From the NCBI GenBank assembly GCA_017640615.1, contig JAEPQK010000002.1, positions 620,001-684,000 on the forward strand: a stretch of 64,000 bases of DNA. The letters run 5' to 3'. The notes beneath the pieces are model-generated. The model was not told where the DNA came from and ran no database searches. It saw only the letters and a list, made by a program, of their open reading frames with translations. Numbering within the stretch: the stretch's first letter is position 1; every line of letters starts with the position of its first letter. The translations under genes and the position numbers were made by a program. This DNA is from Rhizobiaceae bacterium (GTDB lineage Bacteria; Pseudomonadota; Alphaproteobacteria; Rhizobiales; Rhizobiaceae). Positions 11,482 to 21,740 of the stretch are shown here, one piece after another.

Positions 11482-11754
11482 CTACCGTCTGGCCCGCCGC
11501 GTGGTTTTGCGCCGCCTGCTGCGCGAACTCACGCGTTTGCGATGCGACTTGGAGCGTGAGCGGGTGGATTTGCGCCGGCTCTTCTTGCGACGCGAGCGCG
11601 AGGTGGGCTTCAACAGCTCCTCGATTCGCCTGAGCCGCTCGGTCGGCGTGAGTCGCCGCTTGCGGCGCCGGCGGCGTTTGCCTGTCTTGCGCTTGAGTTC
11701 GCTCAGAACGCCCTCAACGATGGCGTCGACAATCTCGTCGACGATCGAGTTCAT
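11482..11754 (-). CDS. Small Arg/Lys/Ser-rich basic protein, function unknown
   Basis: 90 aa; ATG overlaps the bolA TGA (ATGA 11751-11754). Acidic/hydrophobic N-terminus then KRRRRRKRR and RSRSKSHRKRVSSRSRRRKTTRRARR tail. Confidence 0.6.
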   Translation of the reverse strand: MNSIVDEIVDAIVEGVLSELKRKTGKRRRRRKRRLTPTERLRRIEELLKPTSRSRRKKSRRKSTRSRSKSHRKRVSSRSRRRKTTRRARR

Positions 11755-11984
11755 TCAGGCACGCTCGTTTGCAGGGCAAGCGCGTGGAGCACGCCACCCA
11801 TATTGCCCTTGAGCGCCTCATAGACGATCTGGTGCTGCTGCACCCGGCTCTTGCCGCGGAAACTCTCCGACACGACCTCGGCAGCATAATGGTCACCGTC
11901 GCCGGCGAGATCGCGAATGGTCACGGTCGCGTCGGGGATCGCAGCCTTGATCATTTTTTCGATTTCGCTTGCGGTCATCGGCAT
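11751..11984 (-). CDS. BolA family protein
   Basis: MPMTASEIEKMIKAAIPDATVTIRDLAGDGDHYAAEVVSESFRGKSRVQQHQIVYEALKGNMGGVLHALALQT. Confidence 0.93.
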   Translation of the reverse strand: MPMTASEIEKMIKAAIPDATVTIRDLAGDGDHYAAEVVSESFRGKSRVQQHQIVYEALKGNMGGVLHALALQTSVPE

Positions 11985-12001
11985 GGATTTTGAATCTCCG
12001 T

Positions 12002-14209
12002 TCAACCGTCCATATAGGTCGGGAACCACGATTCATGAACCCGCCGCAGTTCCTCAACCGGTATCGCACGGGCATTTCCGAGTTTCAATTCCCGCCCGCC
12101 AGTGGTTCCGATGCGCATAATCGAAACGCCGCAATTCTGCTTTAGCAACCTCTCGGCCTGTGCGCTCGGCAGGGTGATGAGATATCGCGCCTGATCCTCG
12201 CCGAAGAAGCTGCCGACGGCTGAATTGCCATCAGGCTGGTCGATCGTGGCTCCCGTGCCGGACGCCATTGCCATCTCCGCCACGGCGACCGCCAATCCAC
12301 CGTCAGACAGGTCGTGGCAGGCCGTCACGGCTCCGCTTTCGATCAGTCCGCGCACGACATCGCCAACCTGCTTTTCGCGGGCGAGATCGACCGGGGGAGG
12401 CGCGCCTTCGCTTCGCCCGCGAATGTCACGCAGATAGGCCGACTGGCCGAGATGCGAGCCCCATGATTGCGGCGCGCCGACAAGCACGACTGCTTCGCCC
12501 TCAGCCGCGAACGCAACGCGCGCCATGCGCGACCAGTCTGCAATCAGACCGACGCCGCCAATGGTGGGTGTGGGCAGGATGCCTTTGCCGTTGGTCTCGT
12601 TGTAGAGCGAGACATTGCCCGAGACGATCGGGAAGCCGAGTTCCCGGCAGGCCTCGCCTATGCCTTCGATGGCGCGCACGAACTGGCCCATGATTTCGGG
12701 CCGTTCAGGATTGCCGAAATTCAGATTGTCAGTAGCGGCAAGCGGCAATGCCCCAGTTGCGGTAAGATTGCGCCAGCATTCCGCCACGGCCTGCTTGCCG
12801 CCTTCGAACGGGTCGGCCTCGCAATAGCGGGGTGTTACATCGGAAGAGAAGGCGAGCGCCTTCGTTGCATGGCCCTCGACGCGGACGACACCGGCGTCAC
12901 CACCGGGGATCTGCAACGAATTGCCCTGGATCAGCGTGTCATACTGTTCCCAAACCCAGCGGCGGCTGGACTGATTGGCGGAGCCTAGCAGCGTCAACAG
13001 CGCGTCGGCGATGTCCGCCTCCGGCACGCTGTCTTCTTCGAGCGCTTTCGGAGCGGCTGGGGCCGTCCACGGCCGGTCATATTCCGGCGCTTCGTCGCCG
13101 AGTTCCTTGATCGGCAGATTGGCGACTTCCTCGCCCTGATGCAGGATGCGAAACCTGAGATCGTCCGTAGTCTTGCCGACAATGGCGAAGTCGAGCCCCC
13201 ATTTCCGGAAGATCGCCTCGGCGGCCTCTTCCATTTCGGGCTTCAGCACCATGAGCATGCGCTCCTGGCTCTCCGACAGCATCATCTCATAGGCCGACAT
13301 GCGCTCTTCGCGCACCGGTACCTTGTCGAGATCGAGTTCGATGCCGAGATCGCCCTTGGCGCCCATCTCGACGGCCGAGCAGGTGAGGCCGGCAGCACCC
13401 ATATCCTGAATGGCGATGACGGCGCCCGACGCCATCAGCTCGAGGCACGCCTCAAGCAGGCATTTTTCGGTGAATGGATCGCCGACCTGCACGGTCGGGC
13501 GCTTCTCGTCGATCTGATCGTCGAATTCGGCTGATGCCATCGTCGCACCGCCAACGCCATCGCGTCCGGTCTTGGCGCCGAGATAGACGACCGGCAGGCC
13601 AACGCCTTTTGCCTGAGAGAGAAAAATGCCGTCGGTTTTCGCGATTCCCGCCGCAAAGGCATTGACGAGGATGTTGCCGTTGTAGCTGGCGTCGAACTCC
13701 ACCTCGCCACCGACGGTGGGCACGCCAAACGCGTTGCCATAGCCGCCAACGCCAGACACAACGCCCGCCACCAGATGCCGCGTCTTGGGGTGGTCCGGTT
13801 CGCCGAAGCGCAGCGCGTTCATCGCCCCAACGGGCCGCGCACCCATCGTAAAGACGTCGCGCAATATGCCGCCGACGCCGGTCGCAGCCCCTTGATACGG
13901 TTCGATATAGGACGGGTGGTTGTGGCTCTCCATTTTGAAGACCACGCAATCGCCGTCGCCGATATCGACCACGCCGGCGTTTTCGCCGGGCCCGTGAATC
14001 ACGCGCTCGCCCTTGGTCGGCAGCGTGCGTAGCCACTTCTTGGAGCTTTTGTAGGAGCAGTGCTCGTTCCACATGGCAGAAAAGATACCGAGTTCGGTGA
14101 AACTCGGTTCGCGCCCGATCAGGTCGAGAATGCGCTGGTACTCGTCAGGCTTCAGCCCATGGGCGGCGATAAGGTCGTCGGTAATCGGAATGGCGTTCGG
14201 TATGGTCAC
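12002..14209 (-). CDS. purL: Phosphoribosylformylglycinamidine synthase subunit PurL
   Basis: '[30 protein letters not shown]', '[23 protein letters not shown]'. GTG start at 14209 preferred over the longer ORF. Confidence 0.95.
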   Translation of the reverse strand: MTIPNAIPITDDLIAAHGLKPDEYQRILDLIGREPSFTELGIFSAMWNEHCSYKSSKKWLRTLPTKGERVIHGPGENAGVVDIGDGDCVVFKMESHNHPSYIEPYQGAATGVGGILRDVFTMGARPVGAMNALRFGEPDHPKTRHLVAGVVSGVGGYGNAFGVPTVGGEVEFDASYNGNILVNAFAAGIAKTDGIFLSQAKGVGLPVVYLGAKTGRDGVGGATMASAEFDDQIDEKRPTVQVGDPFTEKCLLEACLELMASGAVIAIQDMGAAGLTCSAVEMGAKGDLGIELDLDKVPVREERMSAYEMMLSESQERMLMVLKPEMEEAAEAIFRKWGLDFAIVGKTTDDLRFRILHQGEEVANLPIKELGDEAPEYDRPWTAPAAPKALEEDSVPEADIADALLTLLGSANQSSRRWVWEQYDTLIQGNSLQIPGGDAGVVRVEGHATKALAFSSDVTPRYCEADPFEGGKQAVAECWRNLTATGALPLAATDNLNFGNPERPEIMGQFVRAIEGIGEACRELGFPIVSGNVSLYNETNGKGILPTPTIGGVGLIADWSRMARVAFAAEGEAVVLVGAPQSWGSHLGQSAYLRDIRGRSEGAPPPVDLAREKQVGDVVRGLIESGAVTACHDLSDGGLAVAVAEMAMASGTGATIDQPDGNSAVGSFFGEDQARYLITLPSAQAERLLKQNCGVSIMRIGTTGGRELKLGNARAIPVEELRRVHESWFPTYMDG

Positions 14210-14211
14210 AG

Positions 14212-14844
14212 TCAGGCGGCTTTTTGGGAGGTTGGGAGGTAGCGGTCTGCCGCGATCGCGAGAGCGGCAACGACAATGAACATGACGAGAATGGCGGCGA
14301 TCATGGTGATCACGGAGGACCAGCCATTTTGCCAGAAGTCGAGGAACGGGTAGGGCACTTCGCCGGCGATTGGAGCGCGCGCCAGCGCATAGCCAAGATA
14401 GGCGAACGGGTAGATCAGAAAGACAGGCAGGTCGGCCCAACGCAATGCGCCGCTGCGTCCATACAAGAGCCACCAGACGACCATGACAATCGGCGCCACA
14501 TAATGGAGCATGACGTCGGTGACCTTCTGCAACCCCTGCGGGTTCCAGAGGTCTGCCAAAAGCAGGTGATAAACAATGCCGACAATCGCGATCGCGATGA
14601 CGGCGGTGGCTTGCACGCGCGGCTGCCGGAAGAAGGCGAGGCGGCTACGCATCGCACCGGAGGCATGGACCAACACAACAAAGATGTTGGTCAGAATGGT
14701 GAAGAACGAGAAGAACTTCACAGCCGCGCCGCCCATGCTCATGCCTTCGGCGGTGAAACGGTCGATGGCCAGGAAGAACTGCGCCACCACGGCAGCGAGG
14801 CCGATCAGGATGCCGATCACCTGCAAAGCGCGTGACATCGTCAT
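14212..14844 (-). CDS. Pr6Pr family membrane protein
   Basis: Six-TM-like protein '[18 protein letters not shown]', '[19 protein letters not shown]', '[13 protein letters not shown]'. Confidence 0.75.
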   Translation of the reverse strand: MTMSRALQVIGILIGLAAVVAQFFLAIDRFTAEGMSMGGAAVKFFSFFTILTNIFVVLVHASGAMRSRLAFFRQPRVQATAVIAIAIVGIVYHLLLADLWNPQGLQKVTDVMLHYVAPIVMVVWWLLYGRSGALRWADLPVFLIYPFAYLGYALARAPIAGEVPYPFLDFWQNGWSSVITMIAAILVMFIVVAALAIAADRYLPTSQKAA

Positions 14845-15257
14845 GCCGCAGCCGAGCAGGAGGTGTCGCCGCTTGCCCAGCGCTGCGCATCAGCTGCGAT
14901 GGAAGCGCCTTGCGGGCCCTCCATGAGCGGGCCGTATGCGGAAATGCGAGCTGGTTTGCCAGCTGCCTCGATCACGAGCTTTGGCAGCTCGCCCACATTG
15001 CCGCGCGGCACAGCCAGAATGCGTGGTCGGCCCGAAAACGAGGTCAGTTCGGGCGAGAGCGTCAGACCCTCGAACCCGTCCTTTTGCGGCTTGAACCAAC
15101 ATTTCTGGGAAGCAACTGCGATGCGCTCCATGGTCGAGAGCGCCGAATTGTCGCCGGGCACCGACACGCCGGCATCCGCGACCGGGCCGCTTTGGCAACC
15201 AGAGATCATGAGCGCGGCAAGACATGCCGAGCCGATGCCCAGCCGCTTCGCTTTCAC
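14841..15257 (-). CDS. Putative lipoprotein, function unknown
   Basis: GTG start; [24 protein letters not shown] lipobox; 4-nt overlaps with purQ and the Pr6Pr gene. Confidence 0.75.
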   Translation of the reverse strand: MKAKRLGIGSACLAALMISGCQSGPVADAGVSVPGDNSALSTMERIAVASQKCWFKPQKDGFEGLTLSPELTSFSGRPRILAVPRGNVGELPKLVIEAAGKPARISAYGPLMEGPQGASIAADAQRWASGDTSCSAAA

Positions 15258-15922
15258 GCCGCCAGCCCCAGTGCACCAGCAAAAAGCGCTCGCCCGTCGG
15301 TGCCGCCATGCGCGGCCTCGATCAGGTTTTCAGGATGCGGCATCATGCCGAGCACATTGCCCGTGCTGCTCACAATGCCGGCAATGTCGTTGACCGACCC
15401 GTTGGGGTTGGTGCCTTCGGCATAGCGGAACACGATTTGGCCTTCGCTCTCGAGCCGCTTGAGCGTTTCATCGTCGGCGAAGTAGTTGCCATCATGATGC
15501 GCAACCGGACAGCGTATGATCTGGCCGGCCTGATAGCCACGGGTGAATGCCGTGTTCGCGTTGGTGATTTCGAGCTTCACCTCGCGGCACACGAATTTAA
15601 GCGTCGCATTGCGCATCAGCGCGCCGGGCAACAATCCCGCTTCGAGTAGGATCTGGAATCCGTTGCACACGCCCATCACCATCACGCCCTGCCGCGCCTT
15701 TTCGGCAACGGCCTGCATGACCGGCATGCGGGCACCGATCGCCCCGCAGCGCAGATAGTCGCCATAGGAAAACCCGCCGGGAATGACGATCAGATCGACA
15801 TCGGGTATTTCGGTCTCCGTCTGCCACACGGTGTGTGGCTTCTGTCCTGTGATCGTTGTCAGCGCCGCGATCATGTCTCGGTCGCGATTGAGGCCTGGCA
15901 GAAGGACGACGGCGCTTTTCAC
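15254..15922 (-). CDS. purQ: Phosphoribosylformylglycinamidine synthase subunit PurQ
   Basis: '[18 protein letters not shown]', '[22 protein letters not shown]', 'MMPHPE'. GTG start. Confidence 0.95.
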   Translation of the reverse strand: MKSAVVLLPGLNRDRDMIAALTTITGQKPHTVWQTETEIPDVDLIVIPGGFSYGDYLRCGAIGARMPVMQAVAEKARQGVMVMGVCNGFQILLEAGLLPGALMRNATLKFVCREVKLEITNANTAFTRGYQAGQIIRCPVAHHDGNYFADDETLKRLESEGQIVFRYAEGTNPNGSVNDIAGIVSSTGNVLGMMPHPENLIEAAHGGTDGRALFAGALGLAA

Positions 15923-16167
15923 CCGGCGATCTCCACGGCGTAATCTTCGATCACCGTATTCGCGAGCAGCTTCTCGCACATCGCCGTGAGGTCGGTCTCG
16001 GCTTTCGCCTTGTCCGTGCCTTCCAGTTCAATGTCGAACACCTTGCCCTGCCGTACCTGGCCGACACCGGCAAAGCCCAGAGTGCTCAGCGCGCCTTCGA
16101 TAGCCTTGCCTTGCGGGTCCAGGACGCCGTTCTTGAGCGTGACCGTGACGCGTGCCCTTATCGCCAT
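15919..16167 (-). CDS. purS: Phosphoribosylformylglycinamidine synthase subunit PurS
   Basis: '[26 protein letters not shown]' and '[17 protein letters not shown]'. Confidence 0.95.
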   Translation of the reverse strand: MAIRARVTVTLKNGVLDPQGKAIEGALSTLGFAGVGQVRQGKVFDIELEGTDKAKAETDLTAMCEKLLANTVIEDYAVEIAG

Positions 16168-16182
16168 GTGTGCTCCGTGGTT

Positions 16183-16977
16183 CTAGTGAACGCTGTCCTT
16201 GTCGCCGGGTTTCGACGACACGAGCACCGGTCCGGAGGGTCGCGGCGGTTCGTTTTCGTTCATGATCCCCAGCCGGCGAGCAACTTCCTGATACGCTTCG
16301 ACCAGCCCGCCCATATCGCGGCGGAACCGGTCCTTGTCGAGCTTGTCCTGCGTGCCGACGTCCCAGAGACGGCATGAGTCCGGCGAAATCTCATCGGCGA
16401 CCACGACGCGCATCATCTCGTTTTCCCAAAGTCGGCCGCACTCCATCTTGAAGTCGACGAGCTGGATACCGACGCCCAGAAACAAGCCGGTCAGGAAATC
16501 ATTGACGCGAATTGCGAGCGCCATGATGTCGTCGATTTCCTGCGGGCTCGCCCAGCCGAAAGCGGTGATGTGCTCTTCGGTGACCATCGGGTCATCCAGC
16601 GCATCGGCCTTGTAGTAGAACTCGATGATCGAGCGCGGCAGCAGGGTGCCTTCCTCGATCCCGAGCCGTTTGGCCAGCGAGCCGGCGGCCACGTTGCGCA
16701 CCACCACTTCGAGCGGGATGATCTCGACCTCCTTGATCAGCTGCTCGCGCATGTTGAGCCTGCGGATGAAGTGGGTCGGTATGCCGATTCGGTTGAGATG
16801 CGAGAAAATGTGCTCGGAGATTCGGTTGTTGAGCACACCCTTGCCGTCGACGATTTCGTGCTTCTTCTTGTTGAAGGCGGTGGCGTCGTCCTTGAAGAAC
16901 TGAACCAGCGTGCCCGGTTCGGGCCCTTCATAGAGAATTTTGGCTTTGCCTTCGTAGATGCGGCGCCGACGGTTCAT
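16183..16977 (-). CDS. purC: Phosphoribosylaminoimidazolesuccinocarboxamide synthase
   Basis: '[30 protein letters not shown]', '[33 protein letters not shown]'. Confidence 0.95.
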   Translation of the reverse strand: MNRRRRIYEGKAKILYEGPEPGTLVQFFKDDATAFNKKKHEIVDGKGVLNNRISEHIFSHLNRIGIPTHFIRRLNMREQLIKEVEIIPLEVVVRNVAAGSLAKRLGIEEGTLLPRSIIEFYYKADALDDPMVTEEHITAFGWASPQEIDDIMALAIRVNDFLTGLFLGVGIQLVDFKMECGRLWENEMMRVVVADEISPDSCRLWDVGTQDKLDKDRFRRDMGGLVEAYQEVARRLGIMNENEPPRPSGPVLVSSKPGDKDSVH

Positions 16978-17239
16978 GGCACTCTCTGCTGTTTGGCGGC
17001 TGAAACGCGCCGGCGGGCGGCGGATTCACCCGCTTGCATATCTCGCTGCGTCCTAACGCAACTGGTTGCCGCGCTCAATCGCATTTCGCGGTGTTCAACT
17101 GCTTTGCAGGCCTATTTTGCCGCTATCTGGACGATTTGCCTCTTTGTCGCAGTCGGCATATTGACCGGCATGCGGGCTTTTGGTTTCTGCCGGAAGACCC
17201 ATATGCATAACAGTGCCCATTCCCGACCGGAGGACAGTC

Positions 17240-17560
17240 ATGGCCAGCATGGAAGATCGTGAGAGAGGCTTCGAAGCCAAATTTGCTCACGACGAGGATC
17301 TGAAATTCCGGGCCTATGCCCGCCGCAACAAGCTTCTGGGTCTCTGGGTTGCCGATCTGATCGGCAAATCGGGCGAAGAGGCGCAGGCCTACGCCAAAGA
17401 AGTCGTTGCCGCCGACTTCGAGGAAGCAGGCGACGAGGATGTGTTCCGCAAGGTTCGCGCCGATCTCGACGCGGCTGGTGCTGCGGTGTCCGATGAGCAG
17501 CTTCGCACCCGCATGATCGATCTTCTCGCCGAAGCGGTGGAACAGGTGCGCGCGGGCTGA
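17240..17560 (+). CDS. DUF1476 protein (alphaproteobacterial ATP synthase inhibitor zeta-subunit family)
   Basis: 'DRERGFEAKFAHDEDLKFRAYARRNKLLGLWVADLIGKSG'. Confidence 0.88.
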   Translation: MASMEDRERGFEAKFAHDEDLKFRAYARRNKLLGLWVADLIGKSGEEAQAYAKEVVAADFEEAGDEDVFRKVRADLDAAGAAVSDEQLRTRMIDLLAEAVEQVRAG

Positions 17561-17583
17561 CCGCGTTTCATGTGGGGGATGCC

Positions 17584-18378
17584 ATGAGCGGACTGGGAAA
17601 GCCAGCCAAGTCGCTTGCCGCGCGTCTAGCGGCTGACGAAACGATTTTCGCTGCGTGGTCGGGCATTCCCGACGCGCTGACCATGGAAGCATTGGCCGCG
17701 ACCGAGTTCGATTCCGTCCTGCTCGACATGCAGCATGGCGGCCACAGCGAAGAAAGCGTGCTGCGCTGCCTTGCACCCGTGATGGCACATTCGAAGCCCG
17801 GTATCGTCCGGGTTCCGGTCGGCCGTTTCGATATGGCAAGCCGCGCGCTCGACTATGGTGCGCAGGCGATCGTCGCGCCGATGATCAACTCCGTCGATGA
17901 CGCGAAGGAATTTGCCGCCGCGGTGAAATATCCGCCGCTCGGCGAGCGCTCGTGGGGTGTCGGGATCCTTTCCGCTCGCGATGGCCAGACCGACATTGCC
18001 AAGCGCCTGCGCGAGGAAAACGGCGAAACCGTCAGCTTCGCCATGATCGAAACCCGCCGCGCATATGACGCGCTTGACGGTATTCTCGAAGTGCCGGGCA
18101 TTGACGCGATCTTCATCGGCCCAGCCGATTTTTCTATCGGCTGGACCAATGGTGAGACGGTCAATCCGCGGCTGGAGGACATGGCGGGCGCAATTGAGGA
18201 AGTCGTCAAGAAAGCCCGCGCCGCAGGCAAATATGTTGGCCTTTATCTTGTCGATATGGCCGATGCCGGTCATATGCGCGAGCTGGGCATCCAGTTCTTC
18301 GGTTTCGCGCCCGAGGCGCAGCTGATGAAGATCGGCGCCGCCTCGCTACTGGAGAAGGCCAAGGCCTCGATCGGCTAA
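17584..18378 (+). CDS. HpcH/HpaI aldolase/citrate lyase family protein
   Basis: 'FDSVLLDMQHGGHSEE', 'GIDAIFIGPADFSIGWT'. Confidence 0.88.
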   Translation: MSGLGKPAKSLAARLAADETIFAAWSGIPDALTMEALAATEFDSVLLDMQHGGHSEESVLRCLAPVMAHSKPGIVRVPVGRFDMASRALDYGAQAIVAPMINSVDDAKEFAAAVKYPPLGERSWGVGILSARDGQTDIAKRLREENGETVSFAMIETRRAYDALDGILEVPGIDAIFIGPADFSIGWTNGETVNPRLEDMAGAIEEVVKKARAAGKYVGLYLVDMADAGHMRELGIQFFGFAPEAQLMKIGAASLLEKAKASIG

Positions 18379-18896
18379 TTCGGCTTTAGCCGCGACACGA
18401 AACGCGCAAACGTCATCGACCCTTCCGGCCATGGCCCATGGCCGGACGCGGCATCGATGCCGCCGATTTCGCCCGCGTCGATGAACAGCGATCCCCAGTC
18501 TCCGGCCAGCTGCTCGGCGTTCGCGAACGCATATTTCGGGTCGTTACGGCTCGCGACCAGAATGGACGGGAAGGGGAGCGGCCCGGTGGGCATCGCCTCT
18601 GCGGGCTGCCATGGCGAAACCAGAAAGGCGCCTGCAATCGGCGTCTTTGCCTTACCGATCGCGTGAATAGCGGCAGCAACGCCTATCCCGTGCGCAACCA
18701 GGACGGAGGGCTTTGGCTGTTCATTCACGGCATCGGCGATACGCGCGGCGAGTGCAGCCGGATTATCGGCGTCGCCGTCCCGCGATGGCAGGTTGCGACC
18801 GGTGGAAAGCCGGCCCTGCCAGCGCGACAGCCAATGGCCGTCATCAGAACCCGTGGTTCCCGGAATGAACAGAATGTCAGCGTCTTTCACTTTCAT
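18375..18896 (-). CDS. RBBP9/YdeN-type alpha/beta hydrolase
   Basis: 'ILFIPGTTGSDDGHWLSRWQGRL', 'SVLVAHGIGVAAAIHAI', 'VASRNDPKYAF'. Start trimmed. Confidence 0.78.
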   Translation of the reverse strand: MKVKDADILFIPGTTGSDDGHWLSRWQGRLSTGRNLPSRDGDADNPAALAARIADAVNEQPKPSVLVAHGIGVAAAIHAIGKAKTPIAGAFLVSPWQPAEAMPTGPLPFPSILVASRNDPKYAFANAEQLAGDWGSLFIDAGEIGGIDAASGHGPWPEGSMTFARFVSRLKPN

Positions 18897-19055
18897 GGCG
18901 GCGATGTAGCTGCGGGCCTCGCGCGAGGCAAGCGTGCTGCATTCGGTGAACAGCCTGTCGCCGCTGTCGCATCTTGTGGAAACGCGCCGCGATTGCGATT
19001 TGAAACGCAACAGAGGCTGGCGCCTTTCGCTGGCCCACCGAAATTGGAGATCACC

Positions 19056-19862
19056 ATGGGACAGCTTCCATTCGCCGCCGATGCGCCGGTCAGTGTCGCC
19101 CGTGTCGGCCTGAAGGCACGCGATGCCGAAAGCCTGGCCGACTATTACATCAAGGTTATGGGGCTGGAGGAGCTGCGCCGCTCCAACGGCACAATCGGCC
19201 TGGGTGCAGGTGGTCGTGAACTGCTGGAGATCGAAGGGTCGGCGTCGTTGCAGCTCGGCGACGAGCGCAGTGCCGGCCTTTATCACACCGCGTTTCTTCT
19301 GCCCTCGCGCGACGACCTGGCCCGCTGGGTTGGGCACGCGGCCGAGCTTGGCATCGGTATTTCGGGCGCGTCGGATCATCTGGTGAGCGAGGCGATCTAT
19401 ATCTACGATCCCGAGGGCAATGGCATCGAAATCTATCGCGACCGCCAACCCGAGGAATGGCCGCGTAGTGAGGGCCGGGTTTCAATGGCAACGGAACGGC
19501 TTGACCTTAGGGCGCTGCACGCATCTTTGCCGAAGGGCGATACAGGCTGGTCCGGTGTTCCCGAAGACGCGATCGTCGGCCATGTCCACCTGCGCGTCGG
19601 CGACACGAAAACCGCCGAGGACTGGTGGAACGACGAGATGAAATTCGACACGATAGTCAGCTATGGCGACAGCGCAGTGTTTCTGTCGACCGGCGGCTAT
19701 CATCACCATATCGGGGCCAACTCCTGGCAGAGCGCCGGCGCCGGCCAGCGCGCGAAAGACAGGACAGGACTGAGCTTCGTGGAACTTGCCGCCAAGAACG
19801 GAAAGTCTTCGGGCGAAAAGACCGACCCCTGGGGCAATGTTATCAGGACGGTCGCGGCCTAA
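19056..19862 (+). CDS. VOC family protein (two-domain glyoxalase/extradiol dioxygenase-like)
   Basis: 'VGLKARDAESLADYYIKVMGLEEL', 'YIYDPEGNGIEIYRDR', 'GHVHLRVGD'. Start trimmed. Confidence 0.85.
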   Translation: MGQLPFAADAPVSVARVGLKARDAESLADYYIKVMGLEELRRSNGTIGLGAGGRELLEIEGSASLQLGDERSAGLYHTAFLLPSRDDLARWVGHAAELGIGISGASDHLVSEAIYIYDPEGNGIEIYRDRQPEEWPRSEGRVSMATERLDLRALHASLPKGDTGWSGVPEDAIVGHVHLRVGDTKTAEDWWNDEMKFDTIVSYGDSAVFLSTGGYHHHIGANSWQSAGAGQRAKDRTGLSFVELAAKNGKSSGEKTDPWGNVIRTVAA

Positions 19863-19864
19863 AT

Positions 19865-21166
19865 CTACCCAAACACCCGCTCGAAGATCTTATCGACATG
19901 TTTGGTGTGATAGCCGAGGTCAAAGCGGCTGCGGATTTCGTCCGGTGAAAGCGCCGCCGTGACTTCCTCATCGGCCAGCAGCTCTTCCTGAAAATCCTTG
20001 CCCTGTTCCCACGTCTTCATCGCGTTGCGCTGCACGAGGCGGTAGGCGTCCTCGCGCGAAACACCGGCCTGGGTGAGCGCAAGCAGCACGCGCTGCGAAT
20101 GGATCAGGCCGCGATAGCGGTCCATATTGGCCTGCATGTTGTCGGGGTAGACGAGCAGTTTTTCGATGACGCCGGTCAGCCGTGCGAGCGCGAAATCGAG
20201 CGTCACAGTGGCGTCAGGCCCGATCATGCGCTCGACTGAGGAATGCGAAATGTCACGTTCGTGCCAGAGCGCGACATTTTCCATCGCCGGCATCGCGTAG
20301 GAGCGAACCATTCGCGCAAGGCCGGTGAGGTTTTCCGTGAGTACAGGGTTGCGCTTGTGCGGCATCGCCGACGAACCCTTCTGGCCCGGCGAGAAATATT
20401 CCTCTGCCTCCAGTACTTCGGAGCGCTGAAGGTGACGGATTTCTGTCGCCAGCCGCTCCACCGACGACGCAATCACGCCGAGCGTCGCGAAGAACATTGC
20501 GTGCCGGTCGCGCGGGATCACCTGTGTGGAGACCGGCTCGGCGGTGAGGCCGAGTTTTTCGGCAACATGCGCTTCGACGCGCGGATCGACATTGGCGAAT
20601 GTGCCCACTGCGCCTGAAATCTGGCAGGTTGCAACTTCCGCCTGCGCCGCGACCAGCCGTTCGCGCGCCCGCGAAAACTCGGCATAAGCATAGGCAAGCT
20701 TGACACCGAAGGTGGTGGGCTCGGCGTGGATGCCATGGCTGCGGCCAACCGTCACCGTGTCCTTGTGCTCGTAGGCGCGTTTCTTGAGCGCCGCGAGCAG
20801 GGCGTCGAGATCGGCGATCAGAAGATCGCTTGCGCGCTTCAATTGCACGGCCAGGCAGGTGTCGAGCACGTCCGACGACGTCATGCCTTGATGAATGAAC
20901 CGCGAGTCGGGTCCGACAAACTCAGCCAAATGGGTCAGGAAGGCGATGACGTCATGTTTGGTCTCGCGCTCGATCTCGTCGATACGGGCGACATCGAATG
21001 TCGCGCTGCCGCCCTTGTCCCAGATCGTCTTTGCGGCCTCTTTCGGGATCACGCCAATCTTGGCCAGCGCGTCGCAGGCATGCGCCTCGATTTCGAACCA
21101 GATACGAAAGCGAGTTTCAGGCGACCAGATGGCGACCATCTCGGGCCGCGAATAGCGCGGGATCAT
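19865..21166 (-). CDS. purB: Adenylosuccinate lyase
   Basis: 'MIPRYSRPEMVAIWSPETRFRIWFEIE', signature 'GSSAMPHKRNP'. Confidence 0.96.
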   Translation of the reverse strand: MIPRYSRPEMVAIWSPETRFRIWFEIEAHACDALAKIGVIPKEAAKTIWDKGGSATFDVARIDEIERETKHDVIAFLTHLAEFVGPDSRFIHQGMTSSDVLDTCLAVQLKRASDLLIADLDALLAALKKRAYEHKDTVTVGRSHGIHAEPTTFGVKLAYAYAEFSRARERLVAAQAEVATCQISGAVGTFANVDPRVEAHVAEKLGLTAEPVSTQVIPRDRHAMFFATLGVIASSVERLATEIRHLQRSEVLEAEEYFSPGQKGSSAMPHKRNPVLTENLTGLARMVRSYAMPAMENVALWHERDISHSSVERMIGPDATVTLDFALARLTGVIEKLLVYPDNMQANMDRYRGLIHSQRVLLALTQAGVSREDAYRLVQRNAMKTWEQGKDFQEELLADEEVTAALSPDEIRSRFDLGYHTKHVDKIFERVFG

Positions 21167-21224
21167 TGCGTTTCCTGTATTGCGGAAGAAGACGCGGTGC
21201 TCGTAGCAGAGGCCGCCGCGTATC

Positions 21225-21734
21225 TCAACGCGCCTGGCGTGCTACCAACAGGCTAGCGCCGAAAAGAAGCACGATACCGAGCGGGAAGAAGTGCCGCGTG
21301 CCGAGCACGGCAAACTGGTAGACCGCCCCGGCGCCGGTGAAGAGAAGCTGGAACACCCACTGCACACTCGGAAAATCACCGTGCCACTGCGCGAAATAGA
21401 TGCGGTAATGCATCGCGAACACGAACGCGGTGGCGAGTATCGTGCAGATGCCGAGATTGAAGAGCGCTGCCGCATAACGCCGCTCCGCGCGAGCGCCCGG
21501 AACCATAAGCCGCGTCGCGTACAGCGCGACTGGAAATGAAAGCACGCCCCCAAGCGCAAAGATCACAATGACGGTCTGGCTGTGTTCGGGTTCAAGACGC
21601 CCGCCGACGAGCAGCGACACCGCGGCACTTGCCGCCATCGCCACCGCCCATGCGAAAGTGCCCGACACGGTGAAGACCGGGCCGGGCAATGCCATGCGCA
21701 GGCGATGAAAAAACCGGGTTTCAGATGCAGCCAT
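21225..21734 (-). CDS. Integral membrane protein, function unknown
   Basis: 169 aa with about four hydrophobic segments; sits between purB and the DUF2259 gene on the same strand. Confidence 0.6.
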   Translation of the reverse strand: MAASETRFFHRLRMALPGPVFTVSGTFAWAVAMAASAAVSLLVGGRLEPEHSQTVIVIFALGGVLSFPVALYATRLMVPGARAERRYAAALFNLGICTILATAFVFAMHYRIYFAQWHGDFPSVQWVFQLLFTGAGAVYQFAVLGTRHFFPLGIVLLFGASLLVARQAR

Positions 21735-21740
21735 TCAGTC

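Noticed and set aside
11420-11812. 130 aa + strand Arg-rich ORF
   Set aside because: Lies opposite the bolA/basic-protein pair; the minus-strand ORF has the ATGA coupling to bolA and is preferred.
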